Origin: Ruminococcus sp.
Lineage (GTDB): Bacteria; Bacillota; Clostridia; Oscillospirales; Ruminococcaceae
Direction of reading: 5' to 3'
Assembly (NCBI GenBank): GCA_014799805.1
Contig: JAAVHJ010000004.1
Span: forward strand, 107,981 to 171,980
DNA: 64,000 nucleotides
Positions 25,720-36,242 of the stretch are shown piece by piece. The notes under the pieces were generated by a model. It saw only the letters and a program-made list of their open reading frames with translations. It did no database searches and had not been told where the DNA came from. The position numbers were made by a program, and so were the translations under genes. Positions within the stretch are counted from its first letter, which is position 1. Every line of letters starts with the position of its first letter.

Positions 25720-27609
25720 ATGGAAACAAAGGCTTTTCAAGCAGAATCTAAGAAACTACTTGATATGATGATTCATTCAATTTATACACATAAGGAAATT
25801 TTTTTGCGTGAATTAATTTCTAATGCAAGTGACGCAATTGACAAATTATATTTCCGTTCTTTGACAGATGATTCTGTTGGATTAAACAAAGGCGATTTTT
25901 TTATCCGTCTGGATATTAATAAAACAGAACGGACAATTACCATTACAGATAATGGCATTGGCATGACAGCAGAAGAACTGGAGCATAATCTGGGTACGAT
26001 TGCAAGCAGTGGGTCTTTGAAATTCAAGACAGATAATCAACTTGGCGAAGACCAACAAATTATTGGGCAGTTTGGTGTTGGATTTTATTCTGCATTCATG
26101 GTTGCAAAGCGTGTTACTGTGTATTCCAGAGCATTTGACGAAGAACAAGCTTATAAATGGCAGTCTGAGGGCGTAGAGGGCTATACAATTGAACCAACTG
26201 ACGAAGTTAGCAATCTTACAAAGCATGGCACTAAAATTGTATTAGAATTAGCTGATGATTCTGATGAAGAAAATTACAGCGAATTTCTGGAAGAATTCAG
26301 AATTCAACATCTTGTAAAAAGATATTCTGATTATATCAGATTCCCTATTCAAATGGAAATTTCTCATAGAAAATTAAAAGAGGGTACAACTGACGAATAT
26401 GATTTAGAAATTAATCTTGAAACACTAAATAGCATGGTTCCTTTGTGGCGTAAAAATCGTTCTGAATTAACAGACGATGATTACAATAATTTTTACCAAG
26501 AGAAATTTAATGATTATATGCCCCCTATGGCATTTAAACATGTTCACAATGAGGGAGCTGTCAGCTATGACGCATTGTTATATATTCCGTCAAAAGCTCC
26601 ATTTGATTATTATACACGTGAATATGAAAAAGGCTTGCAGTTATATACAAATGGTGTATTAATCATGGAAAAATGTGCAGATTTGCTTCCTGATTATTAT
26701 AGCTTTGTCAAGGGTCTTGTAGATTCAGAAGATTTATCTTTGAATATTTCCCGTGAAATGCTACAGCATGACAGACAATTAAAATTAATTGCCAAAAGCA
26801 TTGAAAAAACCATTCATAACGAATTAATTCGCATGCTTAATAATGACCGTGAAAAATATGAAAAATTCTTTGAAGCATTTGGCACGCAAATTAAATACGG
26901 CATTTGCAGTGATTACGGTATGCACAAAGATGATTTACAGGATTTGTTAATTTTCAGGTCTTCCCGTGATGATAAATTAATTACACTGTCTGAATATGTA
27001 GAACGTATGCCAGAAGACCAGAAAGATATTTATTATGCGTCTGGCAATACAATTGAACAAATTAAAGCTTTGCCACAAACAGAAGCTGTTCTTGCAAAGG
27101 GCTATGAAATTTTATATTTCACAATTCCAGTAGATGAATTTGCTGTGAAAAATATGATTTCTTTCAAAGATAAAACATTCAAATCTGTGACTGCATCTGA
27201 TTTAGATTTAAACACGGAAGAAGAAAAGAAAGCCCTTGATGAAAAAACAGAAGAAAATAAATCATTATTTGAAACAATGCACAAGGCTTTAGAAGGCAAA
27301 GTAGAACGTGTGACTTTGTCAAGTCGTTTGAAATCGCACCCAGTTTGCTTAACTAGTGAAGGAGATTTGACACTGGAAATGGAAAAAACACTGAATGCAA
27401 TGCCAACTGATACCAAAGTACAGGCAAAGCTTGTGTTAGAATTAAATCCAGAACACCCTGTATTTGAAAAATTAACAGCTTTAAATGGTTCTGACAATGA
27501 AAAAGTACAGAAATATGCGAAATTATTATATAATCAGGCATTATTAATGGAAAATATGCCGATTGATAATCCAGCAGAATTTTCTAATCTGATTTGTGAA
27601 CTCATGTAA
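25720..27609 (+). CDS. htpG: Hsp90-family chaperone HtpG
   Basis: This is an ATP-dependent cytosolic chaperone of about 629 residues from ATG 25720 (AAGAGG upstream); an earlier in-frame start at 25684 falls inside the CIRCE element and is rejected. The GHKL ATPase domain (1 to about 215) shows FLRELISNASDAIDKL, ITDNGIGMTAEEL and GQFGVGFYSAFM. The middle domain has the catalytic-loop segment LSLNISREMLQHD, and the C-terminal dimerisation domain follows. The CIRCE operator places it in the HrcA regulon. Confidence 0.97.
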   Translation: METKAFQAESKKLLDMMIHSIYTHKEIFLRELISNASDAIDKLYFRSLTDDSVGLNKGDFFIRLDINKTERTITITDNGIGMTAEELEHNLGTIASSGSLKFKTDNQLGEDQQIIGQFGVGFYSAFMVAKRVTVYSRAFDEEQAYKWQSEGVEGYTIEPTDEVSNLTKHGTKIVLELADDSDEENYSEFLEEFRIQHLVKRYSDYIRFPIQMEISHRKLKEGTTDEYDLEINLETLNSMVPLWRKNRSELTDDDYNNFYQEKFNDYMPPMAFKHVHNEGAVSYDALLYIPSKAPFDYYTREYEKGLQLYTNGVLIMEKCADLLPDYYSFVKGLVDSEDLSLNISREMLQHDRQLKLIAKSIEKTIHNELIRMLNNDREKYEKFFEAFGTQIKYGICSDYGMHKDDLQDLLIFRSSRDDKLITLSEYVERMPEDQKDIYYASGNTIEQIKALPQTEAVLAKGYEILYFTIPVDEFAVKNMISFKDKTFKSVTASDLDLNTEEEKKALDEKTEENKSLFETMHKALEGKVERVTLSSRLKSHPVCLTSEGDLTLEMEKTLNAMPTDTKVQAKLVLELNPEHPVFEKLTALNGSDNEKVQKYAKLLYNQALLMENMPIDNPAEFSNLICELM

Positions 27610-27619
27610 AAATGATTTT

Positions 27620-27650
27620 AATAAGCCTGTTGTGTTACGACAGGCTTATT
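27620..27650 (+). terminator. Hairpin after htpG
   Basis: AATAAGCCTGT (27620-27630) pairs perfectly with ACAGGCTTATT (27640-27650). The following bases (GGTCTATCT) are not U-rich, so termination may be partial and allow read-through to gtrA. Confidence 0.6.
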
Positions 27651-27680
27651 GGTCTATCTACTGGAAAGGATTTTATTACT

Positions 27681-28193
27681 ATGTTTGATGCAATTTTACA
27701 GTTTTTTGTAAAGCTATTGCCGAAACCATTAAAAAATTTATATGATAAATTTGAAGAATTAATAGTCTATATTTATTACGGTGTCCTTACAACAATCGTG
27801 AATACAATTGTACAATTTGGTGTAGAATTTGGCATTTTATCTCATATCAACTGGTCAGAACGTTTAGAAAATTTCCTTGCAACAAGCATTGCATGGGTCG
27901 TTGCTGTTGTTTTCGCATTTTATGTGAATAAAAAATATGTTTTCAAGAGCAAAACAGAATCTACAAAACAGCTTATGTGGGAATTATGGACATTTATATC
28001 TGCAAGGTTACTTTCATGGGCAATGTCTGTTGGCATTATGCAACTTGGTGTGCCTCTGTATATGATGGAAAACGGAGAGAAAAATTTCTGGATTTATTTT
28101 ATATTCTATTTTGGTCAGCAAGTTGTTGTAACACTGGCAAATTATTTTTTAAGCAAATTTATTATTTTCAAAAAGCAAAACAAGGAGAACTAA
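27681..28193 (+). CDS. GtrA-family membrane protein
   Basis: The protein is about 170 residues from ATG 27681, supported by GGAAAGGA upstream; the longer frame from 27612 lacks a ribosome site. It has four membrane helices with the GtrA pattern: YGVLTTIVNTIVQFG, then SIAWVVAVVFAFYVNKKYVF and ANYFLSKFIIFKK at the end. GtrA proteins are thought to flip or support polyprenyl-linked sugars for wall or surface glycosylation. Four bases separate it from the thioesterase gene. Confidence 0.9.
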   Translation: MFDAILQFFVKLLPKPLKNLYDKFEELIVYIYYGVLTTIVNTIVQFGVEFGILSHINWSERLENFLATSIAWVVAVVFAFYVNKKYVFKSKTESTKQLMWELWTFISARLLSWAMSVGIMQLGVPLYMMENGEKNFWIYFIFYFGQQVVVTLANYFLSKFIIFKKQNKEN

Positions 28194-28197
28194 ATTT

Positions 28198-28635
28198 ATG
28201 TTTATTTATCAGCGAACGCCACATTACTATGAAACAGACCAAATGAAAATTATTCATCATTCTAATTATATTCGTTGGTTTGAAGAAGCCAGAATCGCCT
28301 ATTTTGACAGTGTTGGCTATAGCTTTGCCAGACAAGAACAACAAGGCATTGTTTGCCCTGTTTTAACAGTAAATGCAAATTATCACAAAATGGTTTATTT
28401 TGGTGATACTGTTCTAATTGAAACAAAAATAAATTTTTATAATGGCATACGTTATGGATTTGCTTATACTGTGAAAAATTCTGATACAGGACAAATCTGT
28501 TGTACTGGTACAAGCACGCATTGTTTTTTGAATCTGGAAAGCAAGCCAATTCAAGTAAAAAAAGAATATCCTCTGGCACATGAAATGCTGACACAAGCGT
28601 TACAGAATGATAAAAAACTAGATAATCAGACATAA
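28198..28635 (+). CDS. Acyl-CoA thioesterase, hotdog fold (4HBT/YbgC type)
   Basis: The 145-residue protein has the 4HBT active-site pattern YETDQMKIIHHSNYIRWFEEAR (Asp near 15, the catalytic position), followed by ARIAYFDSVGY and the hotdog beta strands. Family members hydrolyse acyl-CoA or aromatic-CoA thioesters; the substrate is undetermined. It is read from ATG 28198 just after gtrA (AAGGAG overlaps the end of gtrA), so the two are co-transcribed. Confidence 0.88.
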   Translation: MFIYQRTPHYYETDQMKIIHHSNYIRWFEEARIAYFDSVGYSFARQEQQGIVCPVLTVNANYHKMVYFGDTVLIETKINFYNGIRYGFAYTVKNSDTGQICCTGTSTHCFLNLESKPIQVKKEYPLAHEMLTQALQNDKKLDNQT

Positions 28636-28700
28636 CATTCTGTATAAATTAAATAATCTTCAACAAAATTTTATAGTCTGCTTTTGTGTTTTATCCAAAT

Positions 28701-28720
28701 TGTGATGATTTCACATCACA
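28701..28720 (+). promoter_or_regulatory. Palindromic operator-like site before glgP
   Basis: TGTGATG (28701-28707), six bases, CATCACA (28714-28720): a perfect 7+7 inverted repeat ending 19 bp before the -35 box of the glgP promoter. The TGTGA…TCACA character resembles CRP-type or Rex-type sites, but the spacing fits neither exactly. The regulator is unknown. Confidence 0.5.
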
Positions 28721-28739
28721 TATTTGTAGAAAATGTCAA

Positions 28740-28768
28740 TTGTAACCAACGCAAAAATAAGGTATACT
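28740..28768 (+). promoter_or_regulatory. Promoter of glgP
   Basis: TTGTAA (28740-28745), 17 bp, TATACT (28763-28768). Confidence 0.75.
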
Positions 28769-28859
28769 ATTAATATAATGAGATTTTTCTTGTTATCCAA
28801 ATATTAAGAAAGGAGAACGTCTTTAATTAATATTTAAATTAAAGGCGGGCAAAATTACT

Positions 28860-31259
28860 ATGGCAGTAAACGATTCTAGCGAAGTAAAGAAATTCAAAAA
28901 GCAGTTTAGTGAAAGACTGCAAAACAAATTTAATGTTTCTCCTGAAGAAGCATCAGACCAACAAGTTTATGAGGTGCTTTCTGCACTGGTTGTGGAACAA
29001 CTTAAAACCAAACGCCGTAAATTTATCAATCAGGCACATTCTGTAGGAAAAAAACAGGTATATTACCTGTCTATGGAGTTCTTGATGGGTCGTTCTTTGA
29101 AAACAAGCTTGTATAATCTTGAAATGGCAGATTCTGTAAAAGAAATGCTTGCTGAATTCCATATCAATCTGGATAAAATTTATGAATGTGAGCCTGATGC
29201 AGGGTTAGGAAATGGCGGTTTAGGTCGTCTTGCAGCATGTTATCTGGACGGTATGGCAACACAGGCAATGCCTGCTATGGGACATTCTATCTGTTATGAA
29301 TATGGTATTTTCCAGCAGAAACTGGAAGACGGTTGGCAGACAGAATTGCCTGACAACTGGTTACCAGGTGGAAGTGTATGGCTTGACCCAAAACCAGAAA
29401 AAGCAATTGAAGTGCATTTTGAAGGTGAACTGAATGAATACTGGGATAATCAGTATCATCATATTTCCCATGTAAATTATAATACCGTTATGGCAACACC
29501 TTATGATATGTATGTTTCAGGTTATGATAGTCCTGGCGTTTCTGTTTTGCGTTTGTGGTCTGCAAAAGCACCATCTTTTAATATGGAACTGTTTAATCAG
29601 GGTGACTATGCAAAAGCGATTGGACAAAATTCCATGGCAAATGCAATTTCTAAAATTTTATATCCAAATGACAATCATCTGGAAGGCAAATCTTTAAGAT
29701 TGCGTCAGCAATATTTCCTTTGTGCTGCTGCGGTGGGTGACATTGTCAATACACACATGAATGTATATGGCACATTGGATAATTTGCATGAAAAAGTAGC
29801 AATTCATATTAATGACACACACCCGACACTTGCAATCCCAGAATTAATGCGTATTTTATTAGATGATTGCGGTTATGGTTGGGAACAAGCATGGCATATT
29901 GTAACAAATACGTTTGCTTATACCAATCATACAGTTATGGCAGAAGCACTTGAAAAATGGGATGTCAATATGTTAAAGCATACGATTCCAAGAATTTTCT
30001 CTATTATTGTAGAAATTAATAACCGTTATTGCCAGTCACTCATGGAACGAAATGGCTATGATTCTGCAAAAACAACCAGAATGTCTATTATCAAAGATAA
30101 TATGATTCATATGGCTACACTTTGTGTTGCTGCATCTCACAGTGTAAACGGTGTTTCAAAACTGCATTCTGAAATTATCAAAACAGATGTTTTCAGAGAT
30201 GAAGCCGCTGATACGCCACATAAATTCAAGAATGTAACAAATGGTATTGCATATCGCCGTTGGTTGTATCAGTCTAACCCAGGTTTGACTAAACTTCTGA
30301 AAGAAAAAATTGGCGATGGTTTCCTGAGAGATGGTGCAGAATTATCTAAATTAACCGTATTTGCAGATGATGCAGAAGTTCTTCAGCAAATTATGGCTGT
30401 TAAGAAACAAAATAAAGCCCGTTTTGCAAAATATGTAAAACAGACTTCTAAAATTATTCTGAACACAGACAGCATTTTTGACGTGCAAGTAAAACGTTTG
30501 CATGAATATAAACGTCAGCACTTGAATGTCATGAATATTCTTGCACAGTATAATTATTTGCTTGAAAATCCAAATGCTGATTTTACGCCTAAGACTTATA
30601 TTTTCGCTGCAAAAGCAGCTCCAGGATATTATTTAGCAAAGCAAATTATTAAAATGATTTGGGCAATTTCAGAAGAAATTCGCAAGAATCCTAGAATTTC
30701 TGAAAAACTCGCTGTGCATTTTATTGAAAATTACAGTGTTACACTTTCTGAATTATTAATGCCTGCCGCTGATATTTCTGAACAGATTTCACTTGCTGGC
30801 ACAGAAGCTTCTGGTACTGGTAACATGAAATTAATGCTGAATGGTGCAGTTACTTTAGGTACGCTGGACGGTGCAAATGTTGAAATTAAAGACGCTGTTG
30901 GCGATGATAATATTATTATCTTTGGTATGAAAACAGAAGAAGTCAATGCTATGAAGTCTTATTATCAGCCTGAAAAATTATATCATGAAAATTATATGAT
31001 TCGTGATTGTATTAACAGAATGTATCATGGTATTAATGGTTGTACGTTTAATGAAGTAGCAGATTCTCTGAAACAAAGAGACCCTTATATGGTTCTTGCT
31101 GATTTTGACTCTTACAGAAATGCACAGAATTTCAGTACAACATGCTATAACGACACTACACGTTGGGCAAGAATGTCCCTTATGAATACAGCTGGTGCTG
31201 GTGTTTTCTCTGCTGACCGCAGTGTAAATGATTATGCCCGTGATATTTGGGGTCTTTAA
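28860..31259 (+). CDS. glgP: Glycogen/starch/maltodextrin phosphorylase
   Basis: The enzyme releases glucose-1-phosphate from alpha-1,4-glucans; it is a PLP enzyme of family GT35. The 799-residue length is usual. Family signatures include VYYLSMEFLMGRSL near the start, AGLGNGGLGRLAACYLDGMA and the PLP-binding segment EASGTGNMKLMLNGAVTLGT with the Schiff-base Lys. The strongest ribosome site (AAGGAGA near 28809-28815) is over 40 bases before ATG 28860, with a small AT hairpin between (28821-28844). The leader is unusual. The downstream GH13 gene supports an alpha-glucan role. Confidence 0.97.
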   Translation: MAVNDSSEVKKFKKQFSERLQNKFNVSPEEASDQQVYEVLSALVVEQLKTKRRKFINQAHSVGKKQVYYLSMEFLMGRSLKTSLYNLEMADSVKEMLAEFHINLDKIYECEPDAGLGNGGLGRLAACYLDGMATQAMPAMGHSICYEYGIFQQKLEDGWQTELPDNWLPGGSVWLDPKPEKAIEVHFEGELNEYWDNQYHHISHVNYNTVMATPYDMYVSGYDSPGVSVLRLWSAKAPSFNMELFNQGDYAKAIGQNSMANAISKILYPNDNHLEGKSLRLRQQYFLCAAAVGDIVNTHMNVYGTLDNLHEKVAIHINDTHPTLAIPELMRILLDDCGYGWEQAWHIVTNTFAYTNHTVMAEALEKWDVNMLKHTIPRIFSIIVEINNRYCQSLMERNGYDSAKTTRMSIIKDNMIHMATLCVAASHSVNGVSKLHSEIIKTDVFRDEAADTPHKFKNVTNGIAYRRWLYQSNPGLTKLLKEKIGDGFLRDGAELSKLTVFADDAEVLQQIMAVKKQNKARFAKYVKQTSKIILNTDSIFDVQVKRLHEYKRQHLNVMNILAQYNYLLENPNADFTPKTYIFAAKAAPGYYLAKQIIKMIWAISEEIRKNPRISEKLAVHFIENYSVTLSELLMPAADISEQISLAGTEASGTGNMKLMLNGAVTLGTLDGANVEIKDAVGDDNIIIFGMKTEEVNAMKSYYQPEKLYHENYMIRDCINRMYHGINGCTFNEVADSLKQRDPYMVLADFDSYRNAQNFSTTCYNDTTRWARMSLMNTAGAGVFSADRSVNDYARDIWGL

Positions 31260-31280
31260 TTTCTAAGACACATGTTTCAA

Positions 31281-31315
31281 AGCGTGTTTGACATAACTGT
31301 TAGACACGCTTTTTT
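31281..31315 (+). terminator. Terminator after glgP
   Basis: AGCGTGTTTGACA and TGTTAGACACGCT pair with two mismatches (31281-31310), followed by TTTTT. Confidence 0.85.
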
Positions 31316-31368
31316 ACACATAGTTTTCCGAAATCGTGTAAGTTATTTTTTGAAAGGAGTTTTTTTCT

Positions 31369-33252
31369 ATGAGTCATTTATATGACAGTTGGGATTTGAA
31401 TTATAAATCTCCTTTTGGTGCAGTCAAAAAAGGAAAAGTTGTTTTTTTCTCTATTCGATTACCAAAAGAACTAAAACCAGATTTTCCGCCTTGCATTGTG
31501 ATTTATCGCCCTGGTTATAAAGAAAGATTTATGAATTTGCATATTGTTTCTGAAGAAGATGATTGTTTTGTCTGGCGTACAGGCTATATGCCAAAATATA
31601 CAGGTGTGCATTATTATTATTTTGCTTATACTACAAAAGGACAAAGATTTTATATTAAAAAAACTGCTGGACATATCGGCAATCTGAATGACGGCGATTT
31701 GTTTCAATTGACAGTATATTCTGAAGATTATAAAACACCTGATTTTCTCAAAGGCGGTATTATGTATCAGATTTTCCCTGATAGATTTTATAAAAGCGGA
31801 AAACCTCATGAAAATATTCCAGCAGGACGTGTATTGCGTGATGATTGGGGAGGAACGCCTTATTACAGACCTGACCAAAATGGACATGTCTGGAATAATG
31901 ACTATTTCGGCGGTGATTTAGCAGGTATTCAGGAAAAATTACCTTATTTGCATGATTTAGGCGTGACTTGCATTTATTTGAATCCTATTTTTGAATCTCA
32001 TGAAAATCATAGATATAATACGGCAAATTATCGCAAAGTTGACCCATTATTAGGCACAAATGAAGATTTTCAGGAACTTTGCAAAGAAGCCTCTAAATTA
32101 GGAATCAGTGTGATTTTAGATGGTGTATTTTCTCATACTGGGGCAGATAGTATTTATTTTAACAGATATAATCGCTATGATAGTCTGGGGGCTTATCAGT
32201 CCAAAGACAGTGAATATTATTCTTGGTATACGTTCTGGAATTTCCCTAACGAATATGAATCATGGTGGGGCTTTGAAACGCTCCCAAATGTTCAGGAAAA
32301 TAATAAGCAATATACAAATTATATTTGTGGCAAAGGCGGTGTGTTAGAATATTGGCTCTCTCTAGGAGCAGCAGGTTTTAGACTAGACGTTGCGGACGAA
32401 TTGCCTGACCAATTTTTAGATAATTTAAGAACAGCTGTAAAAAAATATAATTCTCAAAAAATTGTAATTGGTGAAGTCTGGGAAGATGCATCTAACAAAG
32501 AAGCTTATGGAGTAAAACGCCGTTATTTACTTGGTGACCAGTTAGATTCTGTGATGAATTATCCGTTTAGAGATGCAATTATTAATTATATTAAAGGCAT
32601 GTCAAGCCGTGATTTCCAAAATTGCATTATGACGATTTTAGAAAATTATCCAAAACCAACAGTTGATGTTTTAATGAATTTTGTATCTACGCATGATATT
32701 GAACGTGCAATTAATCGCTTTGGTGGTGAATCCTGTGATGATAAGTCAAAAGACTGGATGGCAGAACGTTATTTAAACGAATGGGAATATCGTCGTGGAA
32801 AAGCTATGTTACAATCTGCTATGGCTTTAATGTTTTTCTTACCAGGTGTGCCAAGTATTTATTACGGTGATGAAGCAGGCTTGCAAGGCTATAAAGACCC
32901 ATTTAACAGACGTTGTTACTTATGGGGGCATGAAGATACAGAATTAATTCATTTCACAAAAGAATTAAGTAAAATCAGACTTGCCTATAAAGTATTTAAA
33001 AATGGCAGAATGCAATTTTTACCTGCACAGAATGATGTGATGGCATTTGCCAGAATTCAGGAAACAGCTGGTATTTCTGTACAAGTTTATGTCAATCGTT
33101 CCCAACATGAACAACATGTTAATTTTCAGCCGTGTTCTGAAAAATATGTTTATGAAAAAACGGAACATGGTCTGTTAGAAGATAATTTTGTAAAATTACA
33201 GCCATTTGATTACGCAGTCATTGTTTGTCGGAATCCTGAAAAAATCAGATAA
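31369..33252 (+). CDS. GH13 alpha-amylase-family enzyme (neopullulanase/maltogenic-amylase-like)
   Basis: The 627-residue protein has no signal peptide and is therefore probably cytoplasmic. An N-terminal beta domain (about 10-120) resembles CBM34. The GH13 barrel follows (about 130-560): IMYQIFPDRF, the four conserved regions as DGVFSHTG, GFRLDVADE (nucleophile Asp), VIGEVWED (acid/base Glu) and FVSTHDIER (transition-state Asp). A C-terminal beta domain ends the protein. It likely trims maltodextrins or cyclodextrin-like substrates inside the cell, feeding glgP; exact specificity is unclear. AAAGGAG precedes ATG 31369. Confidence 0.92.
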   Translation: MSHLYDSWDLNYKSPFGAVKKGKVVFFSIRLPKELKPDFPPCIVIYRPGYKERFMNLHIVSEEDDCFVWRTGYMPKYTGVHYYYFAYTTKGQRFYIKKTAGHIGNLNDGDLFQLTVYSEDYKTPDFLKGGIMYQIFPDRFYKSGKPHENIPAGRVLRDDWGGTPYYRPDQNGHVWNNDYFGGDLAGIQEKLPYLHDLGVTCIYLNPIFESHENHRYNTANYRKVDPLLGTNEDFQELCKEASKLGISVILDGVFSHTGADSIYFNRYNRYDSLGAYQSKDSEYYSWYTFWNFPNEYESWWGFETLPNVQENNKQYTNYICGKGGVLEYWLSLGAAGFRLDVADELPDQFLDNLRTAVKKYNSQKIVIGEVWEDASNKEAYGVKRRYLLGDQLDSVMNYPFRDAIINYIKGMSSRDFQNCIMTILENYPKPTVDVLMNFVSTHDIERAINRFGGESCDDKSKDWMAERYLNEWEYRRGKAMLQSAMALMFFLPGVPSIYYGDEAGLQGYKDPFNRRCYLWGHEDTELIHFTKELSKIRLAYKVFKNGRMQFLPAQNDVMAFARIQETAGISVQVYVNRSQHEQHVNFQPCSEKYVYEKTEHGLLEDNFVKLQPFDYAVIVCRNPEKIR

Positions 33253-33260
33253 TTTATCAT

Positions 33261-33294
33261 AAAAACTGCTGTATATTTGCGTACAGCAGTTTTT
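33261..33294. terminator. Bidirectional terminator between GH13 and LRR-dockerin genes
   Basis: AAAAACTGCTGTA (33261-33273) pairs perfectly with TACAGCAGTTTTT (33282-33294), followed by TTTATTTTT. Confidence 0.92.
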
Positions 33295-33303
33295 TTATTT
33301 TTA

Positions 33304-34962
33304 TTATTTTTCAATCGGAAAATCCTGTTCTGTCAGCAAATGGACAATTAATTTCATGATATTTAAAGAATCAATGGCATCTATCATATTATCTTGATTG
33401 GTATCACAATTTTTTTGCACTTGTTCTGTTATTATTTTTTGTCCTAAAATAATTTTATTTATCAGAATAATATCTAAAATATCTGTTTGGTTATCATTAT
33501 TTGCATCACCCCATACCAGTTGTGAGAGTTCTCGCAGAATTTCAAATTCCAGATTGTCTTTTTCTGCATAGGCTTGTGCAGTGGAATTCTCATAGCCAAT
33601 GATTTTCGCATTGCCAAATATGCCAGAATCTTCTGCAATTTCACAATCTGGATTTAAAATTGTAATCTGATTTATTTCACAGTTAAATGCTTCTGCTTCA
33701 ATTGATTTTACGCTTTCAGGAATGCTAATATGATTTATTTTCATATTGCCATAAAATGTTCTATATTTAATTTGTTTAATCGCTTCAGGAATTGTAATTT
33801 CTGTCAAAGCTGTGTATTCAAAACAAGAATCACCGATATAATTTAAATTTTTTGGCAAATATACTTGGCTTAGATTTTCACATTGATAGAATCCAGCTGT
33901 TTCCAGTGTAATCATAGTCTCAGGTAATATGACGCTTGTTAATCCAGTACAGGCAAATGCTTCTCTGCCAATATAATCTAAATCTTCTGGAAATCTGACT
34001 GATTGTAATGCTGAACAATTTAAAAATACCCGCTCTGGAATGCTTGTTAATTTTTTTGGCAAAGTTAATTCTGACAACATAGTACAAGATTCAAATGCAC
34101 GTTCTCCCATAAGTTGCATTTGCTCTGGCAAGATAACTGTTTTCAGATTTGTACAAAATGCAAATGCACAAAAGCCTAATGTATTTAGCATTTTGCCTTT
34201 GAAAAGCACTGATTGCAAAGCCGTTTTTGAAAATGCATAACTATCTATTTCTTGTACTTGTTCTGGAATTTCAATTTCTGTTAAGCCAGAATTATAAAAT
34301 GCATAACTTTCAATAGAAATGATATTCTCTGGTAAGATAATTTCTTCAAGACTTGTACAATCATGAAATAACCCATAATGAATGATATCTAAGTTTTCAG
34401 AAAGTTTCACAGAATGCAACGATTCGCAATAAGCAAAAGCATTTTTTTCAATTTCTGTTACATTGTCATGCATGGTTACTTGTTCTAGTTCATAGCAACA
34501 CCAGAAGGCACTGTCTCCAATAAATTTCAAATTACTTGGTAAATTTATATTTTTTAATACAATGCAATCCTGAAATGCACTGTCTTCTATGATTTCCAAA
34601 GAATCAGGCAACTGAATAGAAATTAAACTTGTACAAGCTTTAAAAGCATCTCGTTCTAGTCTTGTAATTCCCTCTGGAATGCTAACAGATACAAGTCCTG
34701 TACAGCCTGCAAATGCATTATTTCCAATAGAAGTCACTGGCAAATGATTAATCTCTGTGGGAATGACAAGAGTTTCTTCCAGATTTTCATAACCTGTAAT
34801 TGTAATTGTATTTTCCTCTGTAATAGTATAATATAAATTTTCATAACTTTGTTCATTTTCTGCTATTGCAGTAATAGTATTTATATTTTTTATAACAGGA
34901 GCTGTCCCTGTTGCTAATAGGCAAATGATGGATAAAATAGCAATATATTTTCTAAATTTCAT
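33304..34962 (-). CDS. Secreted leucine-rich-repeat (BspA-like) protein with dockerin
   Basis: The 552-residue protein has a signal peptide (about 1-34). LRR_5 (BspA/TpLRR) repeats follow (about 70-460) with the pattern IGNNAFAGCTGLVSVSIPEG recurring about every 23 residues. A C-terminal dockerin occupies about 485-545 (GDANNDNQTDILDIILINK with ILGQ; DTNQDNMIDAIDSLNIMK). BspA-type LRRs mediate adhesion or protein binding; no enzyme motif is present. The dockerin places it on ScaA/ScaB- or ScaC-type cohesins, so it may be a cellulosomal adhesion or targeting subunit (inference). It is divergent from the CAP-domain gene. Confidence 0.92.
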   Translation of the reverse strand: MKFRKYIAILSIICLLATGTAPVIKNINTITAIAENEQSYENLYYTITEENTITITGYENLEETLVIPTEINHLPVTSIGNNAFAGCTGLVSVSIPEGITRLERDAFKACTSLISIQLPDSLEIIEDSAFQDCIVLKNINLPSNLKFIGDSAFWCCYELEQVTMHDNVTEIEKNAFAYCESLHSVKLSENLDIIHYGLFHDCTSLEEIILPENIISIESYAFYNSGLTEIEIPEQVQEIDSYAFSKTALQSVLFKGKMLNTLGFCAFAFCTNLKTVILPEQMQLMGERAFESCTMLSELTLPKKLTSIPERVFLNCSALQSVRFPEDLDYIGREAFACTGLTSVILPETMITLETAGFYQCENLSQVYLPKNLNYIGDSCFEYTALTEITIPEAIKQIKYRTFYGNMKINHISIPESVKSIEAEAFNCEINQITILNPDCEIAEDSGIFGNAKIIGYENSTAQAYAEKDNLEFEILRELSQLVWGDANNDNQTDILDIILINKIILGQKIITEQVQKNCDTNQDNMIDAIDSLNIMKLIVHLLTEQDFPIEK

Positions 34963-35156
34963 AAAAACCCTCCTGTGAATTTCTGTAAATCTTTATAGAA
35001 TTATTCTAACAGATTTTCCTGAAATTCACAAGATAATTGCTAGTTTTTCTTCGATTTGCATAAAAATAAATATCTAATTTTAGCAAAATTCACTAAATTT
35101 TTATTTTCTAATTTCTGGGCATAATTCTAAATTTTTTACTTGGAAAATATTGTTTC

Positions 35157-35185
35157 TTGACATTATACACAAATTATGTTATGAT
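35157..35185 (+). promoter_or_regulatory. Promoter of the CAP-domain gene
   Basis: TTGACA (35157-35162), 17 bp, TATGAT (35180-35185). The 281-bp divergent spacer 34963-35243 otherwise shows only AT-rich sequence. Confidence 0.85.
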
Positions 35186-35243
35186 TAGTTTATGCTTCAC
35201 AGCAAAAAATCTAAATTTTAATTTTTGAAAGGGGTTAATTTCC

Positions 35244-36065
<822 letters not shown>

Positions 36066-36081
36066 TTTTTGCCCAAAAATT

Positions 36082-36112
36082 CCCTGCTGAATCATTCAGC
36101 AGGGCTTTTTTT
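36082..36112 (+). terminator. Terminator after the CAP-domain gene
   Basis: CCCTGCTGAA (36082-36091) pairs perfectly with TTCAGCAGGG (36095-36104), then CTTTTTTT. Confidence 0.93.
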
Positions 36113-36134
36113 CATAAGAATCTAACACAAGCTA

Positions 36135-36163
36135 TTGACAAAGTTTTTAAATTATGCTAAAAT
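36135..36163 (+). promoter_or_regulatory. Promoter of the PEP carboxykinase gene
   Basis: TTGACA (36135-36140), 17 bp, TAAAAT (36158-36163). The leader to ATG 36243 is about 70 bases. Confidence 0.75.
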
Positions 36164-36242
36164 AAATATGTCAAGTATTGACAAGTGTATTTACTGCAAG
36201 TACACAAGATTAAATTTATTGAATTTAAGGAGGACTAAACCA

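Noticed and set aside
28700..28720. Rex operator before glgP
   Set aside because: The spacing between TGTGA and TCACA is five bases, not six. The better description is a TGTGATG-N6-CATCACA palindrome of unknown regulator.
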